The notes: generated by a model not told the origin, from the letters alone. 64,000 nucleotides of DNA from Mycobacterium persicum (GCF_002086675.1 NZ_MVIF01000009.1:31226-95225), one strand, 5' to 3'. Shown: positions 1-10,258, counted from the stretch's first letter. Made by a program: numbers and translations.

Positions 1-1368
<1,368 letters not shown>

Positions 1369-1965
1369 GATGAGTCCCTTCCGGGTTGCGGCGCCGCGGC
1401 GTCGTGACCGCAGCCAGCAGCACGAACGCCAGTACGGCGCTGGTGGTGCGGGCAACGTGGGCCGCCTGCCAGCGATCGCGCACTGCCGACCAGTCGCCCG
1501 GTGGCGCCAGCACCGACCAGCCTTGTTGCGCGGTGTTGATCGGGACACTGATGGCCGCGCTGATCACCAGCGCAGTCAGCAACAGCAGCAATGCCATCAA
1601 CGCCAGCCACCTGCCGCTGCCGCGCCGCCTGGTCACCGACACTGTCAATGCCGCAGCCGCCGCAATGGCAGGCACCAGCAGCAATGCGGCAAGGCCGCCG
1701 AGCCGGTCGAGTTCGATCAGCCGCACCTGGGTGTAGACCGACGCCCCGAGACCGCGCAAACTACTTTCGAAAACCGCCACGGTCACCAGGAACCCCGCGA
1801 ACAACCCGCTGGACAGCACCGCGGCATAACCGGAACTAGTTTCAAACCGGCCCGGAACTCGTCGCGTTGACGTAGCAGCAGGGCTGATGTCGGTGCACGA
1901 CGTCACTGATTCACCTCCGTTAGCGTGGTGGGTCAAGCACTTTCGGCAGGGCAACGCCCCGGAAA

Positions 1966-2649
1966 TCAGCCGGCTTCCCGGCGGATCATCTGCCACAGAC
2001 TCGGGGTGTTCTCGGTAGTCGAGACGACGACGGTCTGGCCCGCCGTGGAGGTATCGGCGGCGATCGCCACCAGGTAGTCCGCCAGGTCGATCCGAGCGGT
2101 GAACGCACCCACCGGGTCGACGCTTCCGGACACGTACTTTGTCGGGGCGGGTAGGTCGAATAGACCCGACGGGCGGACGATTGTCCAATCAAGACGGCTA
2201 CCGCGGACGACGGTTTCCATGCGCCGGATGTCGTCGTAGACCGTCTTACCGACCGTGCGGCTGATGACCGGCTCGATGAACCGAAGCGACACGGGTGCAT
2301 TGCGGCGCCGCATCGGATACGCCGCGGTGGAGCTGACGACCACCAGGCGTGGCACGCCGGCATTTCGCATCGCATCCACGATGGTGCGGGTGCCGACCGA
2401 GTACGTGTCGACCGGCTCGCGTGTGAATGACGCTCCCAGCACCGAGACCACCGCGGCTGCGTCGTGCACAATCGGCGCGACCGCCGTCGCGTCGCGCGCA
2501 TCGGCAGCAGCCACCGTCAACCGCGCTCCGGCGATCGGGAATTCGAGCGGCCGGCGTGTCACCGCGGTGACGTGGTGTCCCGCCGCCAAAGCCAGCGCGG
2601 TCGCCAGCCGACCCGTCTGGCCGTTCGCTCCGAAGATCACCAGTTTCAT
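1966..2649 (-). CDS. NAD(P)-binding oxidoreductase (atypical SDR)
   Basis: 227 residues from the ATG at 2649, preceded by GGGAGGGG. The N-terminus MKLVIFGANGQTGR carries the dinucleotide-binding GxxGxxG at residues 7-13. The YDDIRRMETVVRGSRLDWTIVRPS stretch is typical of NAD(P)H-binding NmrA/SDR_a5 proteins (here cited only as YDDIRRME and WTIVRPS). It is divergent from a related gene at 2818, and both share a promoter region with duplicated operator-like sequence. Substrate unknown. Confidence 0.82.
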   Translation of the reverse strand: MKLVIFGANGQTGRLATALALAAGHHVTAVTRRPLEFPIAGARLTVAAADARDATAVAPIVHDAAAVVSVLGASFTREPVDTYSVGTRTIVDAMRNAGVPRLVVVSSTAAYPMRRRNAPVSLRFIEPVISRTVGKTVYDDIRRMETVVRGSRLDWTIVRPSGLFDLPAPTKYVSGSVDPVGAFTARIDLADYLVAIAADTSTAGQTVVVSTTENTPSLWQMIRREAG

Positions 2650-2673
2650 AGCCCCTCCCAACCTGTAAGCATC

Positions 2674-2765
2674 GTTTATGATTGTCACTGTAGGTGATGG
2701 TCTTGGGATGTGCAAGTAGCTGATGCACCGTTTGTGATTGTCTCAGTTAGTGATAGTCTTTGGAT
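2674..2765. promoter_or_regulatory. Tandem 36-bp direct repeat with four TGATNGTC half-sites between divergent oxidoreductase genes
   Basis: Copies at 2674-2709 and 2730-2765 are about 80% identical and start 56 bp apart. Each copy holds two TGATNGTC-like elements 16 bp apart (for example TGATTGTCT and TGATAGTCT in the second copy). The block occupies most of the gap between the leftward gene starting at 2649 and the rightward gene starting at 2818. That placement suggests a regulator binding site serving both. No regulator gene is adjacent, so the binding protein is unknown. Confidence 0.55.
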
Positions 2766-2817
2766 TGGTCGATCGCGTCTCGAGCGCGTCGACGAACCGT
2801 AATCCTTTGGAGGCCAG

Positions 2818-3456
2818 ATGAAGATCACCGTTTTCGGCGCCACCGGCGGCGTTGGCAAACACCTGGTAACACAAGCACTGCAACGCGGTTATTCCGTCAA
2901 TGCGGTGGTTCGCGATGCCGCCAGACTGCCGATCACCAGCCCCGGGCTGTCGGTAAGCACCGTGCCGGGGCTGGAAGAACCAACGCTGCTGCGGCCAGCG
3001 CTGCGGGGAAGCGACGCGGTGCTGTCGGCGGTAGGCCCGCACGGCCGAAAAGACACTGCGGTGGCCGCGACCAGTACCCGCAGCATCGTGCGAGCCATGC
3101 AGGCTACCGGCGTCGAGCGACTGGTCGCGGTGAGTGCGGCCCCGGTCGGGCCGGTGCCCCCCGGCGAAAGTCTGCTCACGCGCACGGTGGTCCTGCCGAT
3201 CCTCACCACGGTGCTGCGCAACGTCTATACCGACCTTGCCGAGATGGAAGCCGAGTTGGGGCGCAGCCGCATCGCTTGGACCGTCGTGCGGCCGCCCAAA
3301 CTCTCAAACAAGCCGCTGACCGGAAGCTATCGAACGGTATTGGGCGGCAATGTCCCTCGCGGCTCGGCGATATCTCGCGCCGACGTCGCGCACTTGATGC
3401 TGACCGCGCTGGATCAATCCGCGACGGTCCGGCAGGCCATTGGTATCGCCTACTAG
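2818..3456 (+). CDS. NAD(P)-binding oxidoreductase (atypical SDR)
   Basis: 212 residues starting at ATG 2818 with TTGGAGG upstream. MKITVFGATGGVGKH holds the GATGGVG nucleotide-binding motif at residues 7-13. YTDLAEMEAELGRS and WTVVRPPKL match the same family as the two NmrA-like genes to the left. It is followed 18 bases later by a DoxX-like gene, probably an operon. Three related NAD(P)-binding proteins within 3 kb suggest local expansion of one redox family. Confidence 0.83.
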   Translation: MKITVFGATGGVGKHLVTQALQRGYSVNAVVRDAARLPITSPGLSVSTVPGLEEPTLLRPALRGSDAVLSAVGPHGRKDTAVAATSTRSIVRAMQATGVERLVAVSAAPVGPVPPGESLLTRTVVLPILTTVLRNVYTDLAEMEAELGRSRIAWTVVRPPKLSNKPLTGSYRTVLGGNVPRGSAISRADVAHLMLTALDQSATVRQAIGIAY

Positions 3457-3474
3457 CAGAACGGAATTCCTACC

Positions 3475-3834
3475 ATGACACCCACTTACGTCGCTGTCAC
3501 ACTGGGCGCTGTTGCGGCCAACGGTTTCTCCGGGGTAGCCGCTCTGCTTCACTTCAAGCCGATACTTCCCGGCATGGCCAGGGCGGGCGTCCCCGAGTCG
3601 TGGCTCACCTTCCCCATCGGCACGCTGAAGACCGCAGGCGCGATCGGCTTGGCGGTTGGCGTGGCCGGACTACGGCCGGTCGGTGTCGCCGCGGCCGTCG
3701 GGCTCGTCCTGTTCTTCGTATGCGCCATCTACACACACCTACTCGCCCGCGATTACAGCCCCCAGTTCGCCCTCGCCATCGGCTTCTTGACGCTCAACGT
3801 CGCATCACTGGCGCTGGTGCTCAACGCGCCGTGA
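3475..3834 (+). CDS. DoxX-like small integral membrane protein
   Basis: 119 residues, largely hydrophobic, with four likely membrane helices. The pattern FSGVAALLHFKPILPGMARAGVPESW, then TLKTAGAIGLAVG and YTHLLARD (cited in parts), is typical of the DoxX-like family. Some members pair with redox enzymes or help keep thiol balance in mycobacteria; here that role is only an inference from the neighbouring NAD(P)-binding gene 18 bases upstream. Confidence 0.78.
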   Translation: MTPTYVAVTLGAVAANGFSGVAALLHFKPILPGMARAGVPESWLTFPIGTLKTAGAIGLAVGVAGLRPVGVAAAVGLVLFFVCAIYTHLLARDYSPQFALAIGFLTLNVASLALVLNAP

Positions 3835-3906
3835 GTTGCGGCTGATCTGCGTGCAGCGTCAACGCTGGTGGAGTAGTTGACGCGTGTCGACTACGCTACT
3901 TCAGCT

Positions 3907-5928
3907 ATGTCGACCATCGGCACCGTAGACCAAGCGGCACCCGACTCATCCGCACATCATGCCCTGCCCGATCCCGGGGAGTCGGTACCCAGACTCGCGG
4001 TGCCGACCGTCGGGATCTTCCTGGGCGCATTGACGGCATTCGTGCTGTCGACCGTCGGGTACATCAACGGCTGGGTGCCGTTCTGGGCGACAATTCCGGT
4101 CAACGCCGCGGTGACCTTCGTGATGTTCACCGTCGTGCATGACGCGTCGCACTACTCGATCAGCTCGACCCGCTGGGTCAACGGGTTGTTCGGACGACTG
4201 GCGTGGCTTTTTGTCGGGCCGGTGGTCGCCTTCCCGTCGTTCGGGTACATCCACATCCAGCACCACCGGCACTCCAACGACGACGAACAGGACCCGGACA
4301 CGTTCGCGTCGCACGGCTCGCCATGGCTGCTGCCGCTGCGCTGGCCGATGGTCGAATACTTCTACCTCAAGTACTACCTGCCCCGGGCCCGCAGCCGACC
4401 CGTCGCCGAAGTCGCCGAGACGCTGGTGATGTTCACCCTGAGCGTCGCCGGTCTTGCCGTCGCCATCGCCACCGGAAATTTCTGGACTCTTGCGGTGGTG
4501 TTCCTGATCCCGCAGCGCATCGGACTCACCGTGCTGGCATGGTGGTTCGACTGGCTGCCCCACCACGGGCTGGAGGACACCCAGCGCAGCAACCGGTACC
4601 GGGCGACCCGCAACCGCGTCGGCGCGGAGTGGCTGTTCACCCCGGTGCTGCTGTCGCAGAACTACCACCTGGTGCACCATCTGCACCCGTCGGTGCCGTT
4701 CTACCGGTACCTGCGGACGTGGAAGCGCAACGAAGAAGCCTACCTGGAGCGCAATGCGGCGATCTCGACAGTCTTTGGCCAGCAACTGAATCCGGACCAG
4801 TTCCGGGAATGGAAGCAGCTCAATGGCCGGCTCGCCAAGCTGTTGCCGGTGCGGATGCCGGCCCGGTCCAGCTCCCCTCACGCGGTGTTGCACCGCATCC
4901 CGGTCGCCTCGGTCGACCCCATCACCGCCGACAGCACATTGGTGACGTTCGCGGTACCCGAAGCGCTGCAGGACGCGTTTCGCTTCGAGCCGGGCCAGCA
5001 TGTGACCGTGCGTACCGATCTGGGCGGCCAAGGAATTCGGCGCAACTACTCGATCTGCGCTCCGGCCACCCGTGCCCAGTTGCGGATTGCCGTGAAACAC
5101 ATTCCCGGAGGCGCTTTTTCGACGTTCGTTGCCAACGAACTCAAGGCCGGCGACGTGCTCGAGCTGATGACTCCGACCGGCCGGTTCGGCACCCCGCTGC
5201 ACCCGCTGAACCGCAATCACTACGTGGGCCTGGTGGCGGGCAGCGGGATCACCCCGGTGCTGTCGATCCTGGCGACCACGCTGGAGATCGAGACCGAAAG
5301 CCGGTTCACGCTGATCTACGGCAACCGCACCAAGGAATCCACCATGTTCCGCGCCGAGCTTGACCGCCTGGAGTCGCGCTACGCCGACCGGCTGGAGGTG
5401 CTGCATGTGCTGTCCAACGAGCCGTTGCACACTCCGGAACTGCGGGGCCGCATCGACACCGAAAAGCTCAACAAGTGGCTGACCGGCAGCCTGCAGCCGG
5501 ACAGCGTCGATGAGTGGTTCATTTGCGGCCCAATGGAAATGACCGTCGCGGTGCGTGAGTCGCTGATTGAACATTGCGTGGACCCGGAGCACATTCACCT
5601 CGAGCTGTTCTACGGCTATGACACGTCCGAGGCACCCCAACGTTCCTATGAGGCAGCGACCGTCACGTTCACGCTGTCCGGACAGACGGCGACGTTCGAC
5701 CTGGTGCCTGGTGACTCGATTTTGGAAGGGGCGCTGCAGGTACGCGACGACGCGCCGTACGCCTGCATGGGAGGTGCATGCGGAACCTGCCGGGCCAAGC
5801 TGATCGACGGCAATGTCGAGATGGACCACAACTTCGCTCTCGGCCAGGCCGAGCTGGACGCCGGTTACATCTTGACCTGCCAGTCGCACCCCATCACCCC
5901 GTTCGTATCCGTCGACTACGACCGCTAG
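3907..5928 (+). CDS. fdxB: FdxB: fatty-acid desaturase fused to FAD/NAD reductase and 2Fe-2S ferredoxin
   Basis: About 673 residues from ATG 3907; a TTG at 3877 would add 10. No Shine-Dalgarno precedes 3907, but TACGCT at 3892-3897 could be a -10, so the mRNA may be nearly leaderless. The N-terminal half is a membrane di-iron desaturase/hydroxylase with His boxes HDASH, HIQHHRH and LVHHLHP. The middle is a ferredoxin-reductase-like FAD/NAD module (RRNYSIC, GSGITPVLSI, CGPMEM). The C-terminus is a plant-type 2Fe-2S domain with CMGGACGTC and a distal LTCQ. The enzyme can thus supply its own electrons. Size and order match Rv3554 of M. tuberculosis. The substrate is unproven; its position beside the KstR2 genes hints at lipid or steroid oxidation. 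Confidence 0.9.
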   Translation: MSTIGTVDQAAPDSSAHHALPDPGESVPRLAVPTVGIFLGALTAFVLSTVGYINGWVPFWATIPVNAAVTFVMFTVVHDASHYSISSTRWVNGLFGRLAWLFVGPVVAFPSFGYIHIQHHRHSNDDEQDPDTFASHGSPWLLPLRWPMVEYFYLKYYLPRARSRPVAEVAETLVMFTLSVAGLAVAIATGNFWTLAVVFLIPQRIGLTVLAWWFDWLPHHGLEDTQRSNRYRATRNRVGAEWLFTPVLLSQNYHLVHHLHPSVPFYRYLRTWKRNEEAYLERNAAISTVFGQQLNPDQFREWKQLNGRLAKLLPVRMPARSSSPHAVLHRIPVASVDPITADSTLVTFAVPEALQDAFRFEPGQHVTVRTDLGGQGIRRNYSICAPATRAQLRIAVKHIPGGAFSTFVANELKAGDVLELMTPTGRFGTPLHPLNRNHYVGLVAGSGITPVLSILATTLEIETESRFTLIYGNRTKESTMFRAELDRLESRYADRLEVLHVLSNEPLHTPELRGRIDTEKLNKWLTGSLQPDSVDEWFICGPMEMTVAVRESLIEHCVDPEHIHLELFYGYDTSEAPQRSYEAATVTFTLSGQTATFDLVPGDSILEGALQVRDDAPYACMGGACGTCRAKLIDGNVEMDHNFALGQAELDAGYILTCQSHPITPFVSVDYDR

Positions 5929-5951
5929 GCGCTCCCGAGGCTCTTTAGCTG

Positions 5952-5980
5952 ATAGCTTAATCAGACAGAAGTTAAGCTAT
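5952..5980. promoter_or_regulatory. Perfect inverted repeat before the SatD-like gene
   Basis: ATAGCTTAA at 5952-5960 and TTAAGCTAT at 5972-5980 form a perfect 9-bp inverted repeat with an 11-bp spacer, ending about 10 bases before the start codon at 5990. The AT-rich patch contrasts with the GC-rich surroundings. The SatD-like product has a C-terminal helix-turn-helix, so autoregulation at this site is a reasonable guess. Confidence 0.6.
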
Positions 5981-5989
5981 TATGTTCAC

Positions 5990-6637
5990 ATGGATGCTCT
6001 GAAGAATTGGGCTTCACTTCGGGCCACGATGATCGGCGACGTGGTCGGGTCCCGCCGCGCCGCTGACCGTTCGGCGCTGCATACCCGAACCGCAACGGCT
6101 TTGCGGCAGGCCGCCGACGGCGCGATCGACGCACCGGCGTTCACCGTCGGCGACGAGTTCCAGGGCAGCTACCCTACTGTCGGCGCCGCCATCGACGCCG
6201 CAATGCGAGTGCGGTTGCTGCTGGCCCCCGAGGTCGACGTCCGTTTCGGGATAGGGTGGGGCGCGGTCACCATCCTCGACGCGGACGCCGGGATCCAGGA
6301 CGGCCCGGCGTGGTGGGCGGCGCGAGACGCCATCCGTCATACCGCCGACATCCAGCAGCGGCCCGGCTTTGCGCTGGTGCGGACCACATTTCGGGCGCCG
6401 GATGATGCCCGCTCTGATGTCGCGGCGGTCAACGCGGCGCTGATTTGTCGGGACCATCTGCTTGGATCGCTCGATGAAAGGTCATTGCGGATTGTGAGGG
6501 GCTTGATGGACGGGCTGACCAAGAAGGAACTCGCCGTAGCCGAGGGTATCAGCGCGTCGGCGGTGTCCCAGCGCGCAAGCCGTGACGGTTTGGACTTGAT
6601 TGTCCTTGCCGCCCAATATCTTCGGAGTATCACGTGA
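5990..6637 (+). CDS. SatD-like protein with C-terminal helix-turn-helix
   Basis: 215 residues. The N-terminal part (MIGDVVGSRRAADR, FTVGDEFQGSYPTV, FGIGWG) matches the SatD family, and the last 50 residues hold a helix-turn-helix-like stretch (KELAVAEGISASAVSQRAS). SatD proteins accompany a membrane protein in many actinobacteria; biochemical function is unclear. The stop overlaps the GTG start of the next gene (GTGA), so the two are coupled. A perfect inverted repeat sits directly in front of the gene. Confidence 0.75.
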   Translation: MDALKNWASLRATMIGDVVGSRRAADRSALHTRTATALRQAADGAIDAPAFTVGDEFQGSYPTVGAAIDAAMRVRLLLAPEVDVRFGIGWGAVTILDADAGIQDGPAWWAARDAIRHTADIQQRPGFALVRTTFRAPDDARSDVAAVNAALICRDHLLGSLDERSLRIVRGLMDGLTKKELAVAEGISASAVSQRASRDGLDLIVLAAQYLRSIT

Positions 6638-7173
6638 GCGCCGTCGCGGTACTGCTGATCGCTGTTGGCATCGCCGATGGGTGGCGGCGGTTATCGAGGG
6701 CGGTGTGGTTGCCGCTGGTCACCGGACCGGCGGTGGTGGTGGCCTGTGCGGCGCTGTGCGGGCTGTGGCACGCCCGCGACATCGTGCCCCTGGGGTTGGC
6801 GGCGCTGGCGGCGGTGGCCTGGGAGGTGTCGTGCCTGCGCAGCGAGCGCACCGGTAAGCACCAGCGTCGTGCGCTGGCCGTCATGGTGGTCGGGCTTGCG
6901 GTGCTAACCACCCTGTCCGGGTTGGGATCTCACGCGGGTGGCGTTGCCGCCCGCTGGGCGCAGTGGGTGGCCCTGCCGTTGGGCACCGTCACGCCTACCC
7001 GGCTGCTGATGGTCGTCGGCGTGGTGCTGCTCCAGCGCGTCGAGCCGTTGCACCGCCCACAACCGGGTTGCCGCGCGCCGCCGACGTCGAAGGTCGTACG
7101 GGCGGGGCTGGTGAGCGGGATTCCGTCGACCGTCAGATCTCGGTGGGAAGCACCGTCTCGGTATGCACGGTGA
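6634..7173 (+). CDS. SatD-partner membrane protein, C-terminus replaced by antisense of another gene
   Basis: GTG start at 6634 overlaps the SatD-like stop. Four or so hydrophobic segments occupy residues 1-135 (for example AVWLPLVTGPAVVVACAAL and LLMVVGVVLLQ). After VVLLQ the hydrophobic pattern stops, and the remaining about 45 residues (from near base 7040) are the complement of a decayed leftward gene. On that strand the same bases read AVQRLDALEQH, typical of the neighbouring relic. The membrane protein is therefore probably truncated by a deletion, and its last stretch is not native. Confidence 0.6.
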   Translation: MSAVAVLLIAVGIADGWRRLSRAVWLPLVTGPAVVVACAALCGLWHARDIVPLGLAALAAVAWEVSCLRSERTGKHQRRALAVMVVGLAVLTTLSGLGSHAGGVAARWAQWVALPLGTVTPTRLLMVVGVVLLQRVEPLHRPQPGCRAPPTSKVVRAGLVSGIPSTVRSRWEAPSRYAR

Positions 7174-7456
7174 TACCAGCCGGCGGCCGTCGATTGTCAT
7201 GCGCCAACTCGGCCGGCGCCCGCGGGTCCACCTACCTCGCGCCGAGTAAGTCCGCCGCCGAATTACCGGCGACCACGCCGCGCCGCCGCGACCACAACCA
7301 TGCCGCGCATGCGCGCTGGCTGGCGATCAGCTCGGCGCCGGACGGGACGTAGACGCCCGGGTAGAGGGACTCGTAGACCAGCCGCATGGTCCGCTCCGGA
7401 ATGGCCCTGGTGGCCAACGCCTCCGAACCGAGAAAGGGCCACGGGACGTCGCTCAT
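7035..7456 (-). pseudogene. Relic of an Rv3555c-like conserved protein (AbiEi/DUF559-like)
   Basis: From ATG 7456 the frame reads MSDVPWPFLGSEALATRAIP for 74 residues to WLWSRRRGVVAGNSAADLLGAR and then meets a stop at 7229-7231. Reading through that TAG (one change from TGG) continues VDPRAPAELAHDNRRPPAGI and HTETVLPTEI. A neighbouring frame then gives TVDGIPLTSPARTTFDVG, and a further frame gives RRRAATRLWAVQRLDALEQ. This is one nonsense mutation and at least two frameshifts in a gene that also lost its 3' end. Position between fdxB and fadA6 corresponds to Rv3555c; identity with it is inferred, not tested. Confidence 0.7.
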
Positions 7457-7571
7457 GGCCGAATAGTGACAGCACCCACCGACAGCCCCACGACGCCGAG
7501 CGCCGACTGTGCATCCCGCGACGCGACACGCCGACGAAGCGTCGCGTGGTTCACACTCGGCGCCCCGAAGG

Positions 7572-8720
7572 TCAGAGGCGTTCGATGATCGTCACGTTGG
7601 CCGTGCCGCCGCCCTCGCACATGGTCTGCAATCCATAGCGACCACCGACGCGCTCGAGCTCGTTGAGCATGGTGGTGAACAGCTTTGCGCCGGTGGCTCC
7701 CAATGGATGACCCAGCGCGATCGCACCGCCGTTGGGATTGACCTTCTCCGGGTCGGCCTTGATCTCCTTGAGCCAGGCCAAAACTACCGGCGCGAATGCC
7801 TCGTTGATTTCCACGACGTCGATGTCGTCAATGGAAAGCCCGGTCTTCTCCAGCGCATAACGGGTGGCCGGTATCGGGCCGGTCAGCATGAACACCGGAT
7901 CGGCGCCGCGTGCACTGACGTGGTGAATGCGCGCCCGCGGGGTCAAGTTGTGGTCCTTGACGGCTCGCTCGGAGGCCAGCAGCACCGCGCTGGCGCCGTC
8001 GGAGATCTGGCTGGCCAGCGCCGCGGTAAGCCGGCCGCCGTCGACGAGGGTCGGCAGTCCCGCCATTTTTTCCAGTGATGTCTCACGAGGCCCCTCGTCG
8101 AGGCGGAAGTCGCCCACCGCCACGATCTCGTTGTCGAAATGTCCTGATCTGATTGCGGATAACGCACGCTCGTGGCTGCTGAGCGCGAACCGCTCCATCT
8201 CCTCACGGGACAAATTCCACCGCTCGGCGATCATTTCGGCGCCGCGGAACTGCGAGATCTCCTCGTCGCCGTAGCGGTGCTGCCACCCCTTCGACTCGGC
8301 AGTCGGCGAGCTGAAACCGAACTGCTTGCCGACCTCCATGGCCGAAGAGATCGGGATCTGGCTCATGTTCTGGATTCCCCCGGCCACGATGATGTCGGCT
8401 GTCTGCGCCATAATCGCTTGTGCACCAAAGGCAATCGCCTGTTGACTGGAGCCGCATTGCCGGTCGACGGTGACGCCGGGAACCTCTTCCGGGTACCCCG
8501 CGGCCAGCCAGGCCAGCCGGCCGATGTTGCCGGCCTGTCCGCCGACGGCGTCCACACAACCGACGATCACATCCTCGACCGCAGCCGGGTCGACGTCGAC
8601 GCGCTCGAACAGGCCTCGGAATACGCCGGCCCCCAGGTCGAGCGGATGCACGCCGGCGAGTGCTCCGTTGCGCTTGCCGACCGCTGTCCGCACGGCCTCA
8701 ACGACGTACGCCTCGGGCAT
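7572..8720 (-). CDS. fadA6: Thiolase FadA6 of cholesterol C/D-ring degradation
   Basis: 382 residues from ATG 8720, with AAGGAG upstream; the frame continues rightward but the family start MPEAYVVEAVRTAVGKRNG fixes it. The nucleophilic cysteine lies in DRQCGSSQQAI, and the C-terminal catalytic parts are NGGAIALGHPLGATGAK and CEGGGTANVTIIE. FadA6 cleaves CoA thioesters late in C/D-ring catabolism. It starts directly after the kstR2 stop (TGACATG), so the regulator and thiolase form one leftward unit controlled by the KstR2 box at 9340. Confidence 0.93.
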   Translation of the reverse strand: MPEAYVVEAVRTAVGKRNGALAGVHPLDLGAGVFRGLFERVDVDPAAVEDVIVGCVDAVGGQAGNIGRLAWLAAGYPEEVPGVTVDRQCGSSQQAIAFGAQAIMAQTADIIVAGGIQNMSQIPISSAMEVGKQFGFSSPTAESKGWQHRYGDEEISQFRGAEMIAERWNLSREEMERFALSSHERALSAIRSGHFDNEIVAVGDFRLDEGPRETSLEKMAGLPTLVDGGRLTAALASQISDGASAVLLASERAVKDHNLTPRARIHHVSARGADPVFMLTGPIPATRYALEKTGLSIDDIDVVEINEAFAPVVLAWLKEIKADPEKVNPNGGAIALGHPLGATGAKLFTTMLNELERVGGRYGLQTMCEGGGTANVTIIERL

Positions 8721-8721
8721 G

Positions 8722-9324
8722 TCACACTCCTTCTCTCGTGATCCCGCCAAGAACGATGGCGAGGTATTTCTGGCCCACCTGCTCGGCGGTGAGCGGTCCG
8801 CCGGGCTGATACCAGCGCACCGATACCCAGGTGGTGTCCCGGATAAAGCGGTAGACCAAATCGACATCGAGGTCGGGCCGAAAATAGCCCTCCGCGATGC
8901 CTTGCTTGAGCACCTCCACCCACATCTTGCGTTGCTGCTTGTTGCGGTCCTCGAGATAGGAGAACCGCGGCTGCGACGACAGTCGCTGGGCTTCGTCCTG
9001 GTAGATAACGACTTGGGCGTGTCTATGCTCGATCGCCTCGAACGAGGCCATGAACAGCCCCTTGAGCCGTTCCAGCGGATTGGGCTGGGTGTCCACGATT
9101 TCGCGGTAGCGATCAAACAGCCAGTCGAGGAACCCACGCAGCAGCTCGTCGACCATCTCCTCTTTGGAGGAGAAATGGTGATACAGGCTGCCGGAGAGGA
9201 TGCCGGCACCGTCGGCGATGTCGCGCACGGTGGTGGCGCGCAGGCCGCGCTCGGCGAACATGGCCGCGGCGAGCTCCAGCAACTCATCTCGCCGGCTGAT
9301 AGCCTGACCGGCCACTCGGTCCAT
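8722..9324 (-). CDS. kstR2: TetR-family repressor KstR2
   Basis: 200 residues, the size of M. tuberculosis KstR2 (Rv3557c). The N-terminal helix-turn-helix reads TVRDIADGAGILSGSLYHHF at about residues 32-51. The ligand domain contains DEAQRLSSQPRFSYLEDRNKQ, characteristic of KstR2. The repressor releases DNA on binding HIP-CoA, the CoA ester of the C/D-ring propionate, and controls about fifteen genes, several of them in this window. An operator lies 16-29 bases upstream of its own start. Confidence 0.95.
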   Translation of the reverse strand: MDRVAGQAISRRDELLELAAAMFAERGLRATTVRDIADGAGILSGSLYHHFSSKEEMVDELLRGFLDWLFDRYREIVDTQPNPLERLKGLFMASFEAIEHRHAQVVIYQDEAQRLSSQPRFSYLEDRNKQQRKMWVEVLKQGIAEGYFRPDLDVDLVYRFIRDTTWVSVRWYQPGGPLTAEQVGQKYLAIVLGGITREGV

Positions 9325-9339
9325 CCGACCACACTATCA

Positions 9340-9353
9340 ACCAAGCGCTTGCT
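9340..9353. promoter_or_regulatory. KstR2 operator upstream of kstR2
   Basis: ACCAAGCGCTTGCT fits the 14-bp KstR2 consensus AnCAAGnnCTTGnT exactly. It sits just before the kstR2 start at 9324, as expected for autoregulation. Confidence 0.9.
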
Positions 9354-9620
9354 CGGCCAACCACGACGGACTTCGTCGACACCAACTAAGGTTTGCCCCG
9401 AGGCCATCGGTAGCGCCGCCTCCACAGAATTCCAGCATGAACGATTCGTACGGAAAACGGATGTCGGCCCAGCCATCGTCGTAACATCTCTGCCATCGGA
9501 GTACTCGATCAGGAAACGATCGAGAGTCCCCCGCGCCTAGGACGCGAACACCGTTGGGAGCCGCACGATCGGGCAACGATCGCTTCGGGCGGCAGCCGCG
9601 GACCTGGGTAGGAGGTCAAT

Positions 9621-10124
9621 ATCGTCAAGATTGCGGTGCCGCCGCCGGAGATCAATTCCTGGCGAATGTGCAGCGGTGCGGGTTCGGCGCCGATGCTGCA
9701 GGCTGCGGCCGCCTGGCAGGGGATCTCATCGGAGTCGGTGGCGACGGCAACGTCGTTCTCGTCGATGACGTGGGGGCTGGTATATCAGCTAATGAACACT
9801 TTTCTCGGGTTTCTCGACTCGGCCAGCGGAGCCCCAATACCTAACGGTCAAACTTCCAGCCTAGCCTCCGGTGGCGGCACTCCGGGGCGTATGTCCGGCT
9901 TCTTCAACACGGCCAGCGGCGGCACCGGGCAGAGCGGCGTGACCTCGTGCATCGGAAACACCAGCATCCCGGGCGTCCTCGGTCCCACCGTAGCCGCGCC
10001 GGTAGGCGGGGGGTCGCCGCGGATTAGCCTGGGCCGCAACGACTTAACTCCATCCAACTGGCGATGGCGACCAGAGTGCCCGCAGCGCCGTCATCGGCCC
10101 ACAGCGCCGCGGGCATCGATCTGA
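9621..10124 (+). pseudogene. PPE-MPTR gene relic with lost start codon and internal deletion
   Basis: Behind GGAGGTCAAT the expected ATG is ATC (9621-9623), followed by [15 protein letters not shown], clearly the start of a PPE domain (compare [16 protein letters not shown] at 10259). After about 45 residues the PPE domain jumps directly into a C-terminal MPTR-like piece ([31 protein letters not shown]). More than 100 residues of PPE domain and all the pentapeptide repeats are missing. The last residues before the stop at 10124 look out of frame. Not expected to make a PPE protein. Confidence 0.75.
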
Positions 10125-10258
10125 CCGATCAACGATCCAAGGCCGGCCGGCTTTGCCTGAAACCCCTTCTCCACCGCGCAATTGGCGTAGCATCCGTAAA
10201 TTGCCCACCAGGTATCAGTCGCGTCGGGGCGGCCGAGCGGAAAGTGTTGGAGGTCGAC

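Noticed and set aside
3877..3882. TTGACG as a -35 element for fdxB
   Set aside because: The only good -10 (3892-3897) is 9 bp away, far from the usual 16-19 bp spacing.
3946..5889. 647-codon open frame antisense to fdxB
   Set aside because: It is a high-GC shadow of fdxB: His/Arg/Gln-rich, no domain, no ribosome site, and fdxB has unmistakable motifs.
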